Of a stretch of 64,000 bases of DNA, positions 41,136 through 53,069 are shown piece by piece. The first letter of the stretch is position 1. Every line of letters begins with the position of its first letter. Origin of the DNA: Brugia malayi. Taxonomy: Eukaryota > Nematoda > Chromadorea > Rhabditida > Onchocercidae. A program made the translations under genes and the position numbers. The DNA is taken from NCBI RefSeq assembly GCF_000002995.4, contig NW_025062477.1:13746696-13810695 (forward strand), read 5' to 3'. The notes below the pieces were generated by a model. The model saw only the letters and a program-made list of their open reading frames with translations. It did not search any database and had not been told where the DNA came from.

Positions 41136-41283
41136 CCTTCCTTGCAATGTTATTTTAATTCCTGAAAGTTTTTCTTTATTAATTTTAAACGAAAAAAAAA
41201 AAAGAAAAAAATTTATGAGCAATGCACTTACGTATATTTTACTACGTATATTATTCACGTAACACATGTTATACTAGACGTAC

Positions 41284-41717
41284 TACGTAGATTTATGATA
41301 TATTAATATGTTTCTACGTGGATTTATGATATATTTATACGTTTCTACGTGGATTTATGATATATTTATACGTTTCTACGTGGATTTATGATATATTTAT
41401 ACGTTTCTACGTGGATTTATGATATATTTATACGTTTCTACGTGGATTTATGATATATTTATACGTTTCTACGTGGATTTATGATATATTTATACGTTTC
41501 TACGTGGATTTATGATATATTTATACGTTTCTACGTGGATTTATGATATATTTATACGTTTCTACGTGGATTTATGATATATTTATACGTTTCTACGTGG
41601 ATTTATGATATATTTATACGTTTCTACGTGGATTTATGATATATTTATATGTTTCTACGTGGATTTATGATATATTTATACGTTTCTACGTGGATTTATG
41701 ATATATTTATATGTTTC
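41284..41717. repeat. 31-bp minisatellite, 14 units, upstream of transporter
   Basis: Exactly fourteen head-to-tail 31-bp units beginning TACGTGGATTTATGATATAT and ending ATACGTTTC, nearly invariant; the main exceptions are the first unit and two units with ATATG in place of ATACG. The right edge is a clean stop at TAAAGTAATA. It lies 149-582 nt before the start codon of the SLC19 gene. Confidence 0.97.
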
Positions 41718-44700
41718 TAAAGTAATATTACTACAACTGAAAACTATTAAATGATAAATAATCAATAAATGAATCATTGAAAGAAAACATAAAATAGGTT
41801 AAAGAATTTTCGAAACGATAGTAATAAAAATTTATTTAAAAATTGTATACATTCCAAAATTAACACCAAATAAAGAAGAATGAATTAATATTTCAAAAAA
41901 AAAAAAATTTTTTTTTTTTAAATTATAAAATTACATCTAATTTATCGTCGTATATATATTTATGTATTATAAGCAAACATTTTTCATTTCAATAAATAAA
42001 CATTATACAAGCATAAATTTAAATAATTTTTTTAGATAAAAATAAATGAATTTATTTAGGCAAATTATTCACACGCTTTAATGGATAGGAATGAAAGATA
42101 GAATTAATTAAAATTAATCAAATATTTGTTAAACACATGTGAAAATCATTTATGATTCATCATCATAGGTGAAATAATTGAAAAGCATATAATTTAATAT
42201 ATAAAATAAAAAGAAAAATATTTATCAAAAAAAAAAAAAACTAATAAATAAATAATAGCATTGATTTTTGTTTACTTGTTTATTTGTTTGTTATTATTAT
42301 AAAAGTTAAATAATATTTCTTGAAGAGTATACCAACAAAAATAAAATGGAATTAATAAAAAATGATTGATACACAATTTACATTCCTTTTTTTTTTCTTT
42401 TTTTTTGTTTTATTCAAAAAAAATTTGATGTTTGAATTTTAAAATTTTTAATTAATTTACCTGGAAAAGAAAAAGTATTTTGTAATAAATTACCATTCAT
42501 TTATTTATTAAATTATTTTTAAATTTGAATTAATAAAAAAAAAAAAAAAAAGAAAGGAAGATGAAAGTCTTACAATCAGAAGAATGAATGAAGCAAATTG
42601 TTCACAAATATTTATTTTGTACAAAACAAGTTACTAGAAATTGATTACTTTGCAACATTTTGTAAATTAATCAATTTCAAGCTCTCAATAGTTTAAAATT
42701 AAACAAATCAGTGATGTAACGAACATTTTAAAATTAAAAAAAAAAAAAAAATTTTTCAAAATTTAAATGAATAAAATTAAAGAAGCAAAGCAATGTGTTA
42801 ATAATTATAAATTTAATATTACAGAAGAAAAAATTACTTAATTATAGTCAATGATAAATTAATCATTAAAAAGTGTTATCAATTTCTTATGATAATGTAA
42901 CAATCTAATCAGAGCAAAATAAATTTCATAAAATATTTTTTTTTTTTTGTAAAATAAATTTTGCAATTTCAAAGTTAGTAAATTTCCTTTTTTCTACTAA
43001 TAAAAAATAATAATAAGTAATATTTATTATTCATAATAATAATAATAAATGCTATAATATACTTTGGCATATTTATGCTTTCAAAAAAAAACTTTGAATT
43101 TTTAGCTTATCAAAAAAAGAAAAAAAAAAATAAAAGTATAAGTAAGGAAAAGTAAATGAAGAAAATAAAATAGCAAATGATAACAATGAGAAAAAAAAAA
43201 AAGAAAAAAGGTGAGAATTGAAAAGATAATTTAAAGAAATATTTTACTTTTCACCTCTTTATCAATCAATCGTACTATTTGCAAAGTAATAAATAGTTCG
43301 AACAAAAAAGAAAAGAAAAGTCAATAATAACAAATTTCAAAAAATTTTTTGAAGTCATAAGAAAGGAACTCAAAAAAAGAAAAAAAAAAAAGTTTAGAAA
43401 AGCAAAAAAAAAAAAAAAAAAAAAAGGAAAATGAAATATTTTACGATAAAGCAAAATTATATATTTTTTAGTTTCTTATTCAAATACTTTTCTTTTTTTT
43501 TTTACCTTTCTTTTTTCATTTCTTTTTTTCAATATTTGATTTCTTATATAAATTTTTATTTGCTATTAGTAATATAATGATAGCAGTAATAACAATTGCT
43601 AACAATGTATTTTATATCTTTTTCATTTGTAATTTTATAATTTAATATTACTTTTTTTTTTTTTTTGATATGTAATCAAATCATTGATTTGTACAATTTT
43701 TGATCTAAAATTTATTGCTTTTCGTCTTTTTTCTTTTCTTTACTTTTACAAATTGATTTATTGCTGCACAGTTCATTTCGAGTAATTTTGAACAAATTAA
43801 TTTCTAATTTAAAAAGAAAAAGAAAAAAAAAAACAGAATGTAGGCTTTAAACTAAAAACATTAGTTAAACTCTCGTACGAGTAATTAATTCATAGTTAAT
43901 TAATTTGTTCAATCTTTTAATGAAAAAAAATTTTTTCAAATTTCACTTCTTTAATTTTACTTTCTTTCTTTTTTTTTTTTCTTCCTCTACAATTTATGCG
44001 TAATTTTGATTTAAATTTTGATTATTTCGCTAATATTACAATAGTAAAGTTAATTAAAACGTTTTGATTCCATTTTATGCTAATTAAATAAATAAAAATT
44101 TTAATGTTCTAAATAATATATATTTTTTTGAGGATTCATTTTTAAATGATAAAAATAGAATTTATAAATTGATTTATAAGAAAAAAAAAAAAACTTGAAA
44201 TTATTCTAAAAAGTTATACAGAAATAAGTAAACTTAGAGTTTAAAGTACATAAATCTTCAAAAAATGTGTAAAAATCATTTGCCACAATTTTTATTAAAC
44301 AAAGAAAAAAATCAAATAAATATTTTATTTAATGAATTATTTAAATATTTAATTGATTGGTACTATGTTAATGGTACCTAATGGTACTTAATGATACCAT
44401 TTTTTCCTTTTTTTTTCGAATTAAAGATTTAAAATTTCATGTTAAATTTTAATGAACCATTTATATTGAATTTATACTGAAAGTTTCAACAAATTTAAGG
44501 TTTCAAATTTTTTGCAGCAATTTGAAAATGAAAAAGTTTGTTCCAATAACACATTTTTTAATTTACACTGTTTATATGCTCAAAAAGATGTATTTCTTTC
44601 AAATTCATATAAATAATAGCTAATAAATATTGTGAATAAAAAGAAAACAAAACGAACAATTGCATAGCAATAATAATAATTTTTAAAGTTTGTAAAATAA

Positions 44701-45280
44701 CAATAAGAAATTAATAAGAAACAAAAAAAGTTTTAAAACTTTTTTCTTTTCTTAATTCAGAAATTCATTTTCAAAATTAAAAACTGAAAAGATAGTGACG
44801 ACATTTCGATAACAAACCGAAGAGGAATGATTAATTTATCAGTGTGTCTGCAACAGAAAAATTTTTTGAAAAAAAAAAAAAAAAAACATATCAGTGTTAT
44901 CATTATCATGATTATTCTTATCATCACTCTCATTGCACTATTATAATCACTTGCAATTGGTAAGTGAAATAAAATGATTGTTTCTGCACATATACAATTA
45001 TTGTTATCATCATTATCATTATCATTATTATCGCTAAATCGTTAAGATTATAATCATTGCTGTTATCATTATCGTTATCATCGTTTGCGAATAAAAAATT
45101 AGGTAAGGCAATCATTTTAACATTGCTAATATCAGATTATCATTCTTATCAGGTTTGATTATCTAAAACTACTTACTTCGCAGTGTCATCCATATTTCCA
45201 TCCATAAAATTGACTTTTTTGGAAGGTTTATTTTTTTTTTAAAACAGTATCAGCAGTTTAATCAACAAAATGTGTGATAC
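41718..45280. other. AT-rich intergenic region upstream of the transporter
   Basis: No supported gene. Very rich in A and T homopolymers of 8 to more than 20 bases, TAA-triplet runs (43006-43050), and an ATC/TTATCA-rich simple repeat at 44890-45140. Apparent short reading frames here have simple-repeat composition. Confidence 0.6.
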
Positions 45281-46700
45281 TGAATCGATGATTCATTCAA
45301 TTGTGTGCAATTGAACAGAGCAAAATAAAAGTAATTACTGCATGACAGATGCCAAAAACTGAAATTGTAAACTTTGTTTGAATGACAGTTTAAAATTAAT
45401 TATAGTATAACAATTAAAAAAATTAATTTAAAAAAAAAACATTAAATTGGAATAACATAATTAATAATAATACTAATACTAATTTTTTAATAAACAATTC
45501 AATAAATAAAGTAACCTGTGACCTAACAGTCATGCCAAAGCCACGTTTATCAACAACGATGGCAGTTAAAAATGCTTGCAAGATAAGTGCCACAAATGAA
45601 TTGAGACCAAATATTAAGCCATAACTTTCACAAACCATTTTTTTAGCCAAATTCCATCTGTATTAATAATCACTAATTTATAGCTATTCACAATATCATA
45701 AATAAATAAATAATCACAATTAGATCTCACAGTTAGTCATCAATTCGATGAATCATTCAGCACATAAACAGAAGCCTTTTCCCATTTCACATTTCAGTGC
45801 TAAAACGTGAGGCAATTTATGAGAACCATTGTGACACGTGACCATGATTACAAGTTATATGTGACTGAATTACGGCTATGATACGTGATCATGATTACAA
45901 GTTATACGTGGCTGAATTACGGCTATGACACGTGATCATGATTACAAGTTATACGTGACTGAATTACGACACGTAATCATGACTACCAGATGTACGTGGC
46001 TGAATTACGATTAGGACACGTAATCATGATTATAAGATATACGTGGCTGAATTACGTAATCATAAGATATGTTGTCGTGACTGATTTATGATTGTCGAAA
46101 GTTTCCTCACATCGAATTCTAAAAGGGAAATAACTTTTGCGCCCACGCATTTAACTTATCTTCCTGAAAAACAGAAGAAAAAAACGTACTGCGCAATTGT
46201 TATCATTACTTGATAGAGTGTGCGGTAGCAAATGTAACAGATATACATTACGTAAATCGTTTTGGCTTTACTGAAAAGTAGTAGTAAAGCGCAATCAACG
46301 CTTGAAATTAGTACCAAAGCCGCCTCGCCCCATTTGTCCCAATCAATCGATATCATATTCATCAACATTATTGCGATCGCAGCTGCAACAAAATAAATCT
46401 ACACGAAATCTCAATTATCCGAGTATTGCAACTTCATTCATCTGTGACATTCCATTTGCGCCCTTTTTGGAACTATTGGATTCATTAATTAGTGAGAGCA
46501 CATAGAGAAAACAATAAAATAAAATGTACGAATCACAAAGTTATCAATTGGAAATCCCAAAATGTGAGATTGGGCAGTTTATCATAAAATAAACTAAAAA
46601 AGTTTGATAAGTATCATTTGGCTTATTTCAAATTCTTTTAAAAAAAAAAAAAAAAAAAGTTAAAAATGCTTTCTGCAAGGTATGCAAGTCATTATCTGCT
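45281..46700 (-). pseudogene. partial duplicate of the SLC19 transporter (exons 6-9)
   Basis: A direct, same-strand copy of the 3' half of the transporter gene at 36748-41135, about 8.3 kb upstream of the parental segment. Counterparts of exon 8 (about 45517-45658) and exon 7 (about 46190-46382), the intron between them and its 47-bp minisatellite are nearly identical to the parent. I noticed only a handful of substitutions plus two fewer repeat units. The exon 9 counterpart (about 45290-45358) has a net 7-base deletion just after its acceptor and runs into TAA after seven codons. The exon 6 counterpart near 46664 has lost its GTAA donor and its reading frame. Exons 1-5 are absent. It therefore cannot make a transporter. 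The contrast between a pristine core and decayed flanks points to gene conversion. Confidence 0.85.
45837..46088. repeat. 47-bp minisatellite, pseudogene copy
   Basis: Counterpart of the array at 37467-37815 in the duplicated segment, with about two fewer full units but the same diverged units in the same order at its right side. Confidence 0.9.
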
Positions 46701-49568
46701 GCATTGTATTGTGCAAGTAATAATGAATATCAAATATGTCCGAAGGTATTATAGCAGTAAAATTTAATTTATCAAATATTTAGAAAGTATTTAGAAAAAA
46801 AAAAAAAATTGAAATAGCGCAATATAAAAAGCTTAGAAGCGGTTGGCTTAATTCTAATTCAATTATAAATAAGAATACATTAGCCAAAATAAAGATTATT
46901 TAATATTAGTTACCCAAATTATTTCTGCTAATAATTCAAATCTATTATAATAAACATACATCGGCCAAAGTAAAAATTATTTAATATTATTTACCTAAAT
47001 TATTCTCCAAGAAAATTGTGCTAATAATTTAGTATATGGATGATTTGCATAATTTATTTGATCATCGTCGAGAATTATAATTCCTAATGGCTCTAAAATT
47101 GATCATCATGAACTAAATGATCTGATCTGATCTGTATTGGCATTCTTGTTTACAAAAGTTAGAGTATATATTTTTTTTTTTTTTAGTCTCTCTGTGAATT
47201 TTTGATTTTCTTTTTACACTGCTTACTACTTTACAAATTACTTTTTTCTCAGTTTCTTTTTTTATGTTTACTCAATTTCAAATTAGTTTAATCTAGAATT
47301 TTAGACAAATTTTTTTTTTTCCAAAAATTAGTGTTACTGAATTGCACTTTGCATATTTTATCTTATTCCAAAATTTTTTTTAAAAAAAAAATTTTGGAAA
47401 AAAAAATTGATCGTAGTAAGAAATATAGAAAAAGAGTGAAAATAAGAGTAATAAACAAAAATTTACCGGAAACATCATTTTTCAGGTATTTTTCTATAGA
47501 AAATAGAGAAAATGCAACAAGTTAGGATCAATACATTTCGATTAGATATGATTTAGATATTTTGATTGGATCGATTTGATCAACAACTAATATTTTAGTA
47601 ATTTTAAAAATTATTTCCATGTTTTTTTAAACTAAAAATCATCTTATTTAAATTTAAATTGATGAATGATTCATTTTTTAATTTATTCAATATCGCTAAC
47701 AATGATTTAGATACAAATGATAATCAAAATAGATATGAAAATGAGTATAAATTTAATTATAACAACATAAAATATAAACAATTCATTCATTCATGTTCAA
47801 TTAATATAAATCAATTCAAGAATTTTAAATTTCAAAGATAAATAAACTTTTTGTGCTGCTCGTTTTTCTCATTATTTCATTAAACTTTTTAACATTTAAA
47901 ACTACAAACTGTCAATAACAAAATTCAACAAAATTAGAGTGCAATTTAAAATTTTTTTTTTTTTCAAAAGTATTCTATTTAAAAATGAACGAATATTTTA
48001 ACATTTTTGTAACAATGATAACTGAGTTTTTTTTTTTTTTTTTAAAAATTTTAATGTTTGAATTCATTTTAATGATACTACAAACTATCTATGCAAATTT
48101 ACTCATTAGCTATACTAACTTATTTCTTTCAAATTTAAATGAGTAATTTCTTCTGCTAACAAATCCAATCTGATTTGTTGATATTTTCAATGATTGATAT
48201 TTATTTTTTTATTTTTTGAAATGTTAAATTAATTCAGTGCCAAATAAATTTGTCCTTTTTCTCTTTTCTCTTTTCTGCCATTTATTTATTATTAATCATT
48301 TCAGTTGTGTATCTTTTCAACTTCATTTATAACTATGATCGATTATTTGTAAACATATTATTAATTTATATTGTTTAATTATATACCTGTAAGCATGAGA
48401 CAATGATATGTCATTTCTCTCCCATTCCTAATTCTTCCTTTCTGTTTTCATTCATTTTATCACCATATCATTTTTATCACTATTGTTATCACTACTACTT
48501 GTATTTTATTTATAAAATACAAATTATAGTGACAGAGTTGTCCTTTTTCTTCAATGATTAAATCAATTTGTTTGTTTTATTCAATATCGAAATCTCTCTC
48601 TCTCTCCCTTTCTCTCTCTTATTTATTTAGTTCTAATGTTGTCTTTTCAATTTGATGATTAAATCAATTTGTTTGTTTTATTCAACATCAAAATCTCTCC
48701 CCCTTTCTCTCTCTCTTTCCCTCTCTCTCTCTCTCTTTCTGCCTTATTTATTATTTATTTTATCGAATATATTTCATGAAATAATACTTCAGATCATTGA
48801 AACTTATCAAACTTATCAATCTGATAATGTCAAATGATTATTTGTCAACCTTTGTGATATACTACACTGATAAGTTCAATTTCTCGTACTGATAAAAGAT
48901 AATTATTTCATAGAATTGAATGCTTCTTTAAAATATTCTCAACTACAATCAAAATGAAATTTCATTAATTTTATTTTCCAATTTATATTTAAAATTTTTG
49001 AACCATTTGAATAAATCAATAAATTTTTTATTTTTATTTATTTTATTTATTGTATATTTATTTATTTACCCTTAAATTTGAAACAAAAGAAATAACTGAG
49101 AAATAGATCAAAAAACAAAAAAGATAACACAAAATATCGGAAGATAATCAATCAAATAAACAAATAAAGAAGAAAAAAAATGCAAATTATGAAAGAAATG
49201 AAAAATGGAAAATAAATTTTAAAATGAAAAATGTTGATTTAAATTAAAAAATTCATAGAATTAATTATTCTACTTTTATTGGATAAACCCAAATTCACTT
49301 ACACAAACAAATTTAAGGGTAAATTCGAGGGTAAATTTAAGTGTTCTTTCTGACTTCATCGCTATATTTGTTAGCTTTCCTTATGACATTTCTATCAGAG
49401 ACAATAATAAATAAATAATGCAAACTTAGTAAAAAAAGGAAAAAAGTACTTATCTGGTAGTAATTAGAAGATATTTGCATCAAAACACATTGAATTTATT
49501 ATTTCCTTCCCTATAATTTTAGAAATTTGCATGAAAAATGTTTTATGCTATATTTGTCATCAAAATGT
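46701..49568. other. gene-free region with simple repeats
   Basis: No supported gene. Holds a roughly 101-bp direct duplication at 48554-48757 with CTCTCT tracts, and a cluster of GATA-type motifs at 48789-48903. The reading frame at 47659-47841 is Asn/Phe-rich low complexity and not convincing. Confidence 0.6.
48554..48757. repeat. about 101-bp tandem duplication with CT microsatellites
   Basis: Two adjacent copies starting ATGATTAAATCAATTTGTTT, at 48554 and 48655, each followed by TATTCAA and a CTCTCT tract. The copies differ mainly in the CT tract and a few substitutions. Confidence 0.85.
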
Positions 49569-49859
49569 ATTTCTCGATTATTCCGAACAAATATTTCTCG
49601 ACTTCTCGATTATTCCGAATAAATATTTCTCGATTTCCCGATTATTCCGAATAAATATTTCTTGATTTCTCGATTATCCCGAATATTAATATTTTTCGAT
49701 TTCCCGATTATTCCGAACAAATATTTCTCGACTTCTCGATTATTCCAAATAAATATTTCTCGATTATTCCGAATAAATATTTCTCGATTATTCCGAATAA
49801 ATATTTCTCGACTATTCCGAACATTAATATTTCTCGATTTCTCGATTATTCCAAATAAC
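49569..49859. repeat. compound 24/32-bp minisatellite, ten units
   Basis: Units begin ATTTCTCGATTATTCCGAAT and end AAAT or TTAAT. Some are 24 bp; others carry an 8-bp internal doubling (TTCTCGAT or TTCCCGAT) to give 32 bp. The mixture of short and long units suggests unequal exchange. Confidence 0.93.
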
Positions 49860-51759
49860 TTTTTATTGACTTTGAATTTGAGCTTCTTATGCTAATCTCT
49901 TTTGATGATAAGAAGTGAAATTTCTTTTCTTTTTCTTGCAAATTTCCCCATTTCTTTTTCCACACATCAATTTAGCATCATTTACACGCATTGTCTTCCT
50001 AAAATTACTTCAACACCTGAAATTATTTCAGTACTATTCCAGTACTTTGCTTATTTATTATAGAGGTGTACTTTTTTACTTTATTTTATCAACAATTATC
50101 AACAAAAACACATCAAAAACATAAACAATAGCAAACAAATAATTGATCAATACAAAAAAAAAAAAAAGAAAAAAGTAAAAATGAATTGGAGAAAATGGAG
50201 TGAAAAAAAATTTTTTAATGATTAAAACTCTATCAATTCTAAATCGAAAAAGTTAACAATGAAATGAAAAAACTTTGATTTAAAAGGAACAAAAAAAATT
50301 TAATTCATGAAAATAAAAGCAATTACAATCTATCATTGACAATTTTTTTTTTCTTTTCTTTGAAATTTAACAATCTTAAAGTTTGCTATTAAACACAGAG
50401 AAAATAAACAAGATATAATGAAGATTAGATCAGATAATTCCATCCTAATGAAATTCTGCGCCAAACAACTGCGACAAGATAAGAAGTATGACTCTAAGTA
50501 ATGTCAATGTCAAACTAAGTTGTGACACTTTAGCTTTACATTGACATGATATATTCAACCAACTTTTCCAGGTAGCAATTCGAGAATTTAGTGATATGAG
50601 ATTAAAACTATGAAATTCCTATTGTTTAAAGTATTTTAATAATTTAAGTAAATGAGTAACTCCTAAATTTAAGATTAGATGAATTTTTTTCTCAGGAAAA
50701 AAAAAAAAAAAAAACCAAAAAATGTTCTGAATTACAGTTAGAGACAGAAATACTTTTCTGAAGAAAACATCAAATCAGACTACTAAGTGGAATTTTCTGT
50801 GATAATTTATTCTTTTGAAAAAAGACAAACTAAATTCAAATTTAAAAAGTATGAAACATAAATATGCATCAAAAATCATAAAAAATATTAGAATAAAAGA
50901 GAAAGCATTAAGTAATTTATAATTGCATATAATTTTCTTTTATAATTATAGTATAATTACTGGAAACATACCATAAACATTGGAAAAATAATGTAATCAC
51001 ATAAACATAAACATAAACAATGAAGAAAGTAACAAAAAACATCAAAAAATTATTAGATTGAATAAATCGATAAAACATTTTGATCACTTAATTTTGCTAG
51101 AATAAACTAATCGATCTGTATTCCGGCAAACTATTCCGGTAAAATATACAATCAGTTGTAGAATAATTGAAAATTGAGAGTGCTGGAGGTAGAGATGACA
51201 AATTGCTGCAAATTATGTATGTTAATAATCCGTAAACAGTTAACAAAACAAACATCAAACAATTTTTGAAGGAAATCAGGAATTCAGGAAATTTCATATC
51301 ATTTTTTTTTTTTTTTTTGATATCAGTAAGAAATTTACATTAGCTGAATAAAAATTTAATTAATTTAAAATTAAATGATAGAGATACATTCTATGCATTC
51401 AATATAAACACATTACTAAAATGAAATAAAAAGTAAATGATACATCGATAGATGTGATTATTTTTTTTTTTTTAAATAAAATTGAAATCTCCTAAAGATA
51501 GACTTATATATCTCTGATAATTAACTCTAATAATTAACAGTTTCAAAAAAAAAAGTTACAATTTACTCACAATAAAATTAACTAATATTAAACATCAAAA
51601 AGTCATTCCATTTGAGTTTATCTATAAGAATTATACAAAAAAAATATTATCTAACAAATTTCAAATACATTATTGATTAAATGCATATTCAAGTAGGGAA
51701 AATCCAATATTAATTGCAAAAGAAAAAAAAAAAAGAATCCCAAATTAGTCCCAAAAAAA
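49860..51759. other. gene-free AT-rich region
   Basis: No supported gene. On the minus strand 51297-51097 a 66-codon frame starts with a hydrophobic stretch resembling a signal peptide, but it has no recognisable family or splice partner and may be chance. The rest is AT-rich with homopolymers. Confidence 0.55.
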
Positions 51760-52005
51760 AAAAAAAAATCTCACATCTGCGCATATTAATAGGATGGGCG
51801 GTTTTGACATTCACAGAAGAGATATGCGGCGCTCATTGTATTTCTCTTTTTCCATGGTGATGGATCTACAATTTTTTTTTTTTTTTTTTTGTTACAGTTA
51901 CAATTTCATCAATTATGATTGATAGTTTTGCTTATTTTCTTTAGAAATTTTCAGAATTGTTTTCAATTTGGCATTTCTTTCCTTTTTTGCAAATTAATAT
52001 TGAAA
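51760..52005 (+). repeat. dispersed repeat, copy A
   Basis: First of three related copies. Landmarks: CTGCGCATATTAATA, GCGGTTTTGACATTCA, GCGGCGCTCATTG, CCATGGTGATGGAT, GATTGATAGTTTTGCTTAT, TTTTCAATTTGGCATTT. It pairs as an inverted arm with copy B. GC content is visibly higher than in the flanks. Confidence 0.8.
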
Positions 52006-52578
52006 TATTATCTTTTTCACAAATTTTTATAATTTATGTTTCTTTAAGCTCAATAAGTTTCTCATTCCTTAAAGTATAGATTAATTTAGAATATTTTATG
52101 TTTTTAATCAAATATGTAGTTTATTTGAGTCATGATGCAAACACCAATGATCATTAGAAGTACTCGAGAAATTGCAGCTATTTACAAATTAATATTTATC
52201 AAAAAAAACTAAAACGATTTTTTCTTTCTTTTTTCTTTATAAAGTTATTTTTAAGATTCAATTGTAGTAAATGCAAAAATCGAATTACTTTATATCAAAT
52301 CCTCATTAAACCTTTATAAACGATTAATTTAAATTATATTAAAAAAAAAAAAGAATATTTGTAGACAATATATTAATGTCGAGATTTATTGTCTAATATC
52401 GAATATACATATTCTAATTTAAGATTTATTATCTAATATCAAATATACATATTCTAATTTAATATCCTAACCTAATCTATACGTCAGGGATGAGAAATTA
52501 TTAAATTTACTTTTACAAATTTACGGAAAAGACGGAATTAAGATTAACCTAATATTGAAAAAATGCATTTTTAATTAG

Positions 52579-52800
52579 AGAACGTTCAACATTAATTCTC
52601 AAAGAAGAGAAAAACCCAAATTGAAAACAAAAATTCCAACAATAATATTACCAAGAAGATAAGTAAACTATCAATCAATTATCCATTGCCATGGAAGAAG
52701 AGAAATGCAATGAGCGCCGCATAATCTCTTCTATGAATACCAAAACCGCTTATCCTTGTAGTATGCGCAAATATCCAAAGGAGTTTTTTTCTCCTTTCTG
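52579..52800 (-). repeat. dispersed repeat, copy B (inverted)
   Basis: The reverse complement reads TTTGCGCATAC, GCGGTTTTGGTATTCA, GCGGCGCTCATTG, CCATGGCAATGGAT, TTGATTGATAGTTTACTTAT and TTTTCAATTTGGGTTTT in the same order as copy A, so A and B form arms of over 200 bases around a spacer of about 570 bases. This resembles a foldback or non-autonomous inverted-repeat transposon, but I cannot see a target-site duplication. Confidence 0.8.
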
Positions 52801-53069
52801 ATTATATTACAATGACATTTCATCTTGTTTTTGTGCGCCAGAGGGAATTTGCCTTCTATTCTAGCAAATTAACTGTTTCAATGTCACATACAATAAACTC
52901 TCTCACACTAAATTTGCATAACGATAGGATTAAGTAGTACGTAACACATAGTAATTCGTCACATCATCCTAATGCGCCTCTACCATTTGACAATGTAACA
53001 AGACCGCCCAATTGAGATTGCATGTGCAAATTTCACCACAATGAAAGACAGATTTATCACTTTAACGAC

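Noticed and set aside
10000..41200. An operon linking the minus-strand genes
   Set aside because: Gaps of 4 kb and more than 11 kb between same-strand genes are much larger than typical nematode operon spacing.
45423..46368. Treating the second SLC19-like segment as a functional gene
   Set aside because: Exons 1-5 are missing, the exon 9 counterpart is frameshifted and exon 6 has lost its donor, so the intact exons 7-8 alone cannot encode a carrier.
46302..46505. Plus-strand 67-codon frame duplicated at 38029-38232
   Set aside because: Its apparent conservation reflects the recent exchange between transporter and pseudogene; it is antisense to exon 7.
47659..47841. 60-codon Asn/Phe/Tyr-rich frame
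   Set aside because: Composition matches random translation of AT-rich DNA.
49662..49895. 77-codon frame with repeating SRLFRIN
   Set aside because: Translation of the 24-bp minisatellite; no start context, splice partner or family.
51097..51297. 66-codon minus-strand frame with a signal-peptide-like start
   Set aside because: The hydrophobic start is suggestive, but there is no homologue I recognise, no splice partner and no second line of evidence.
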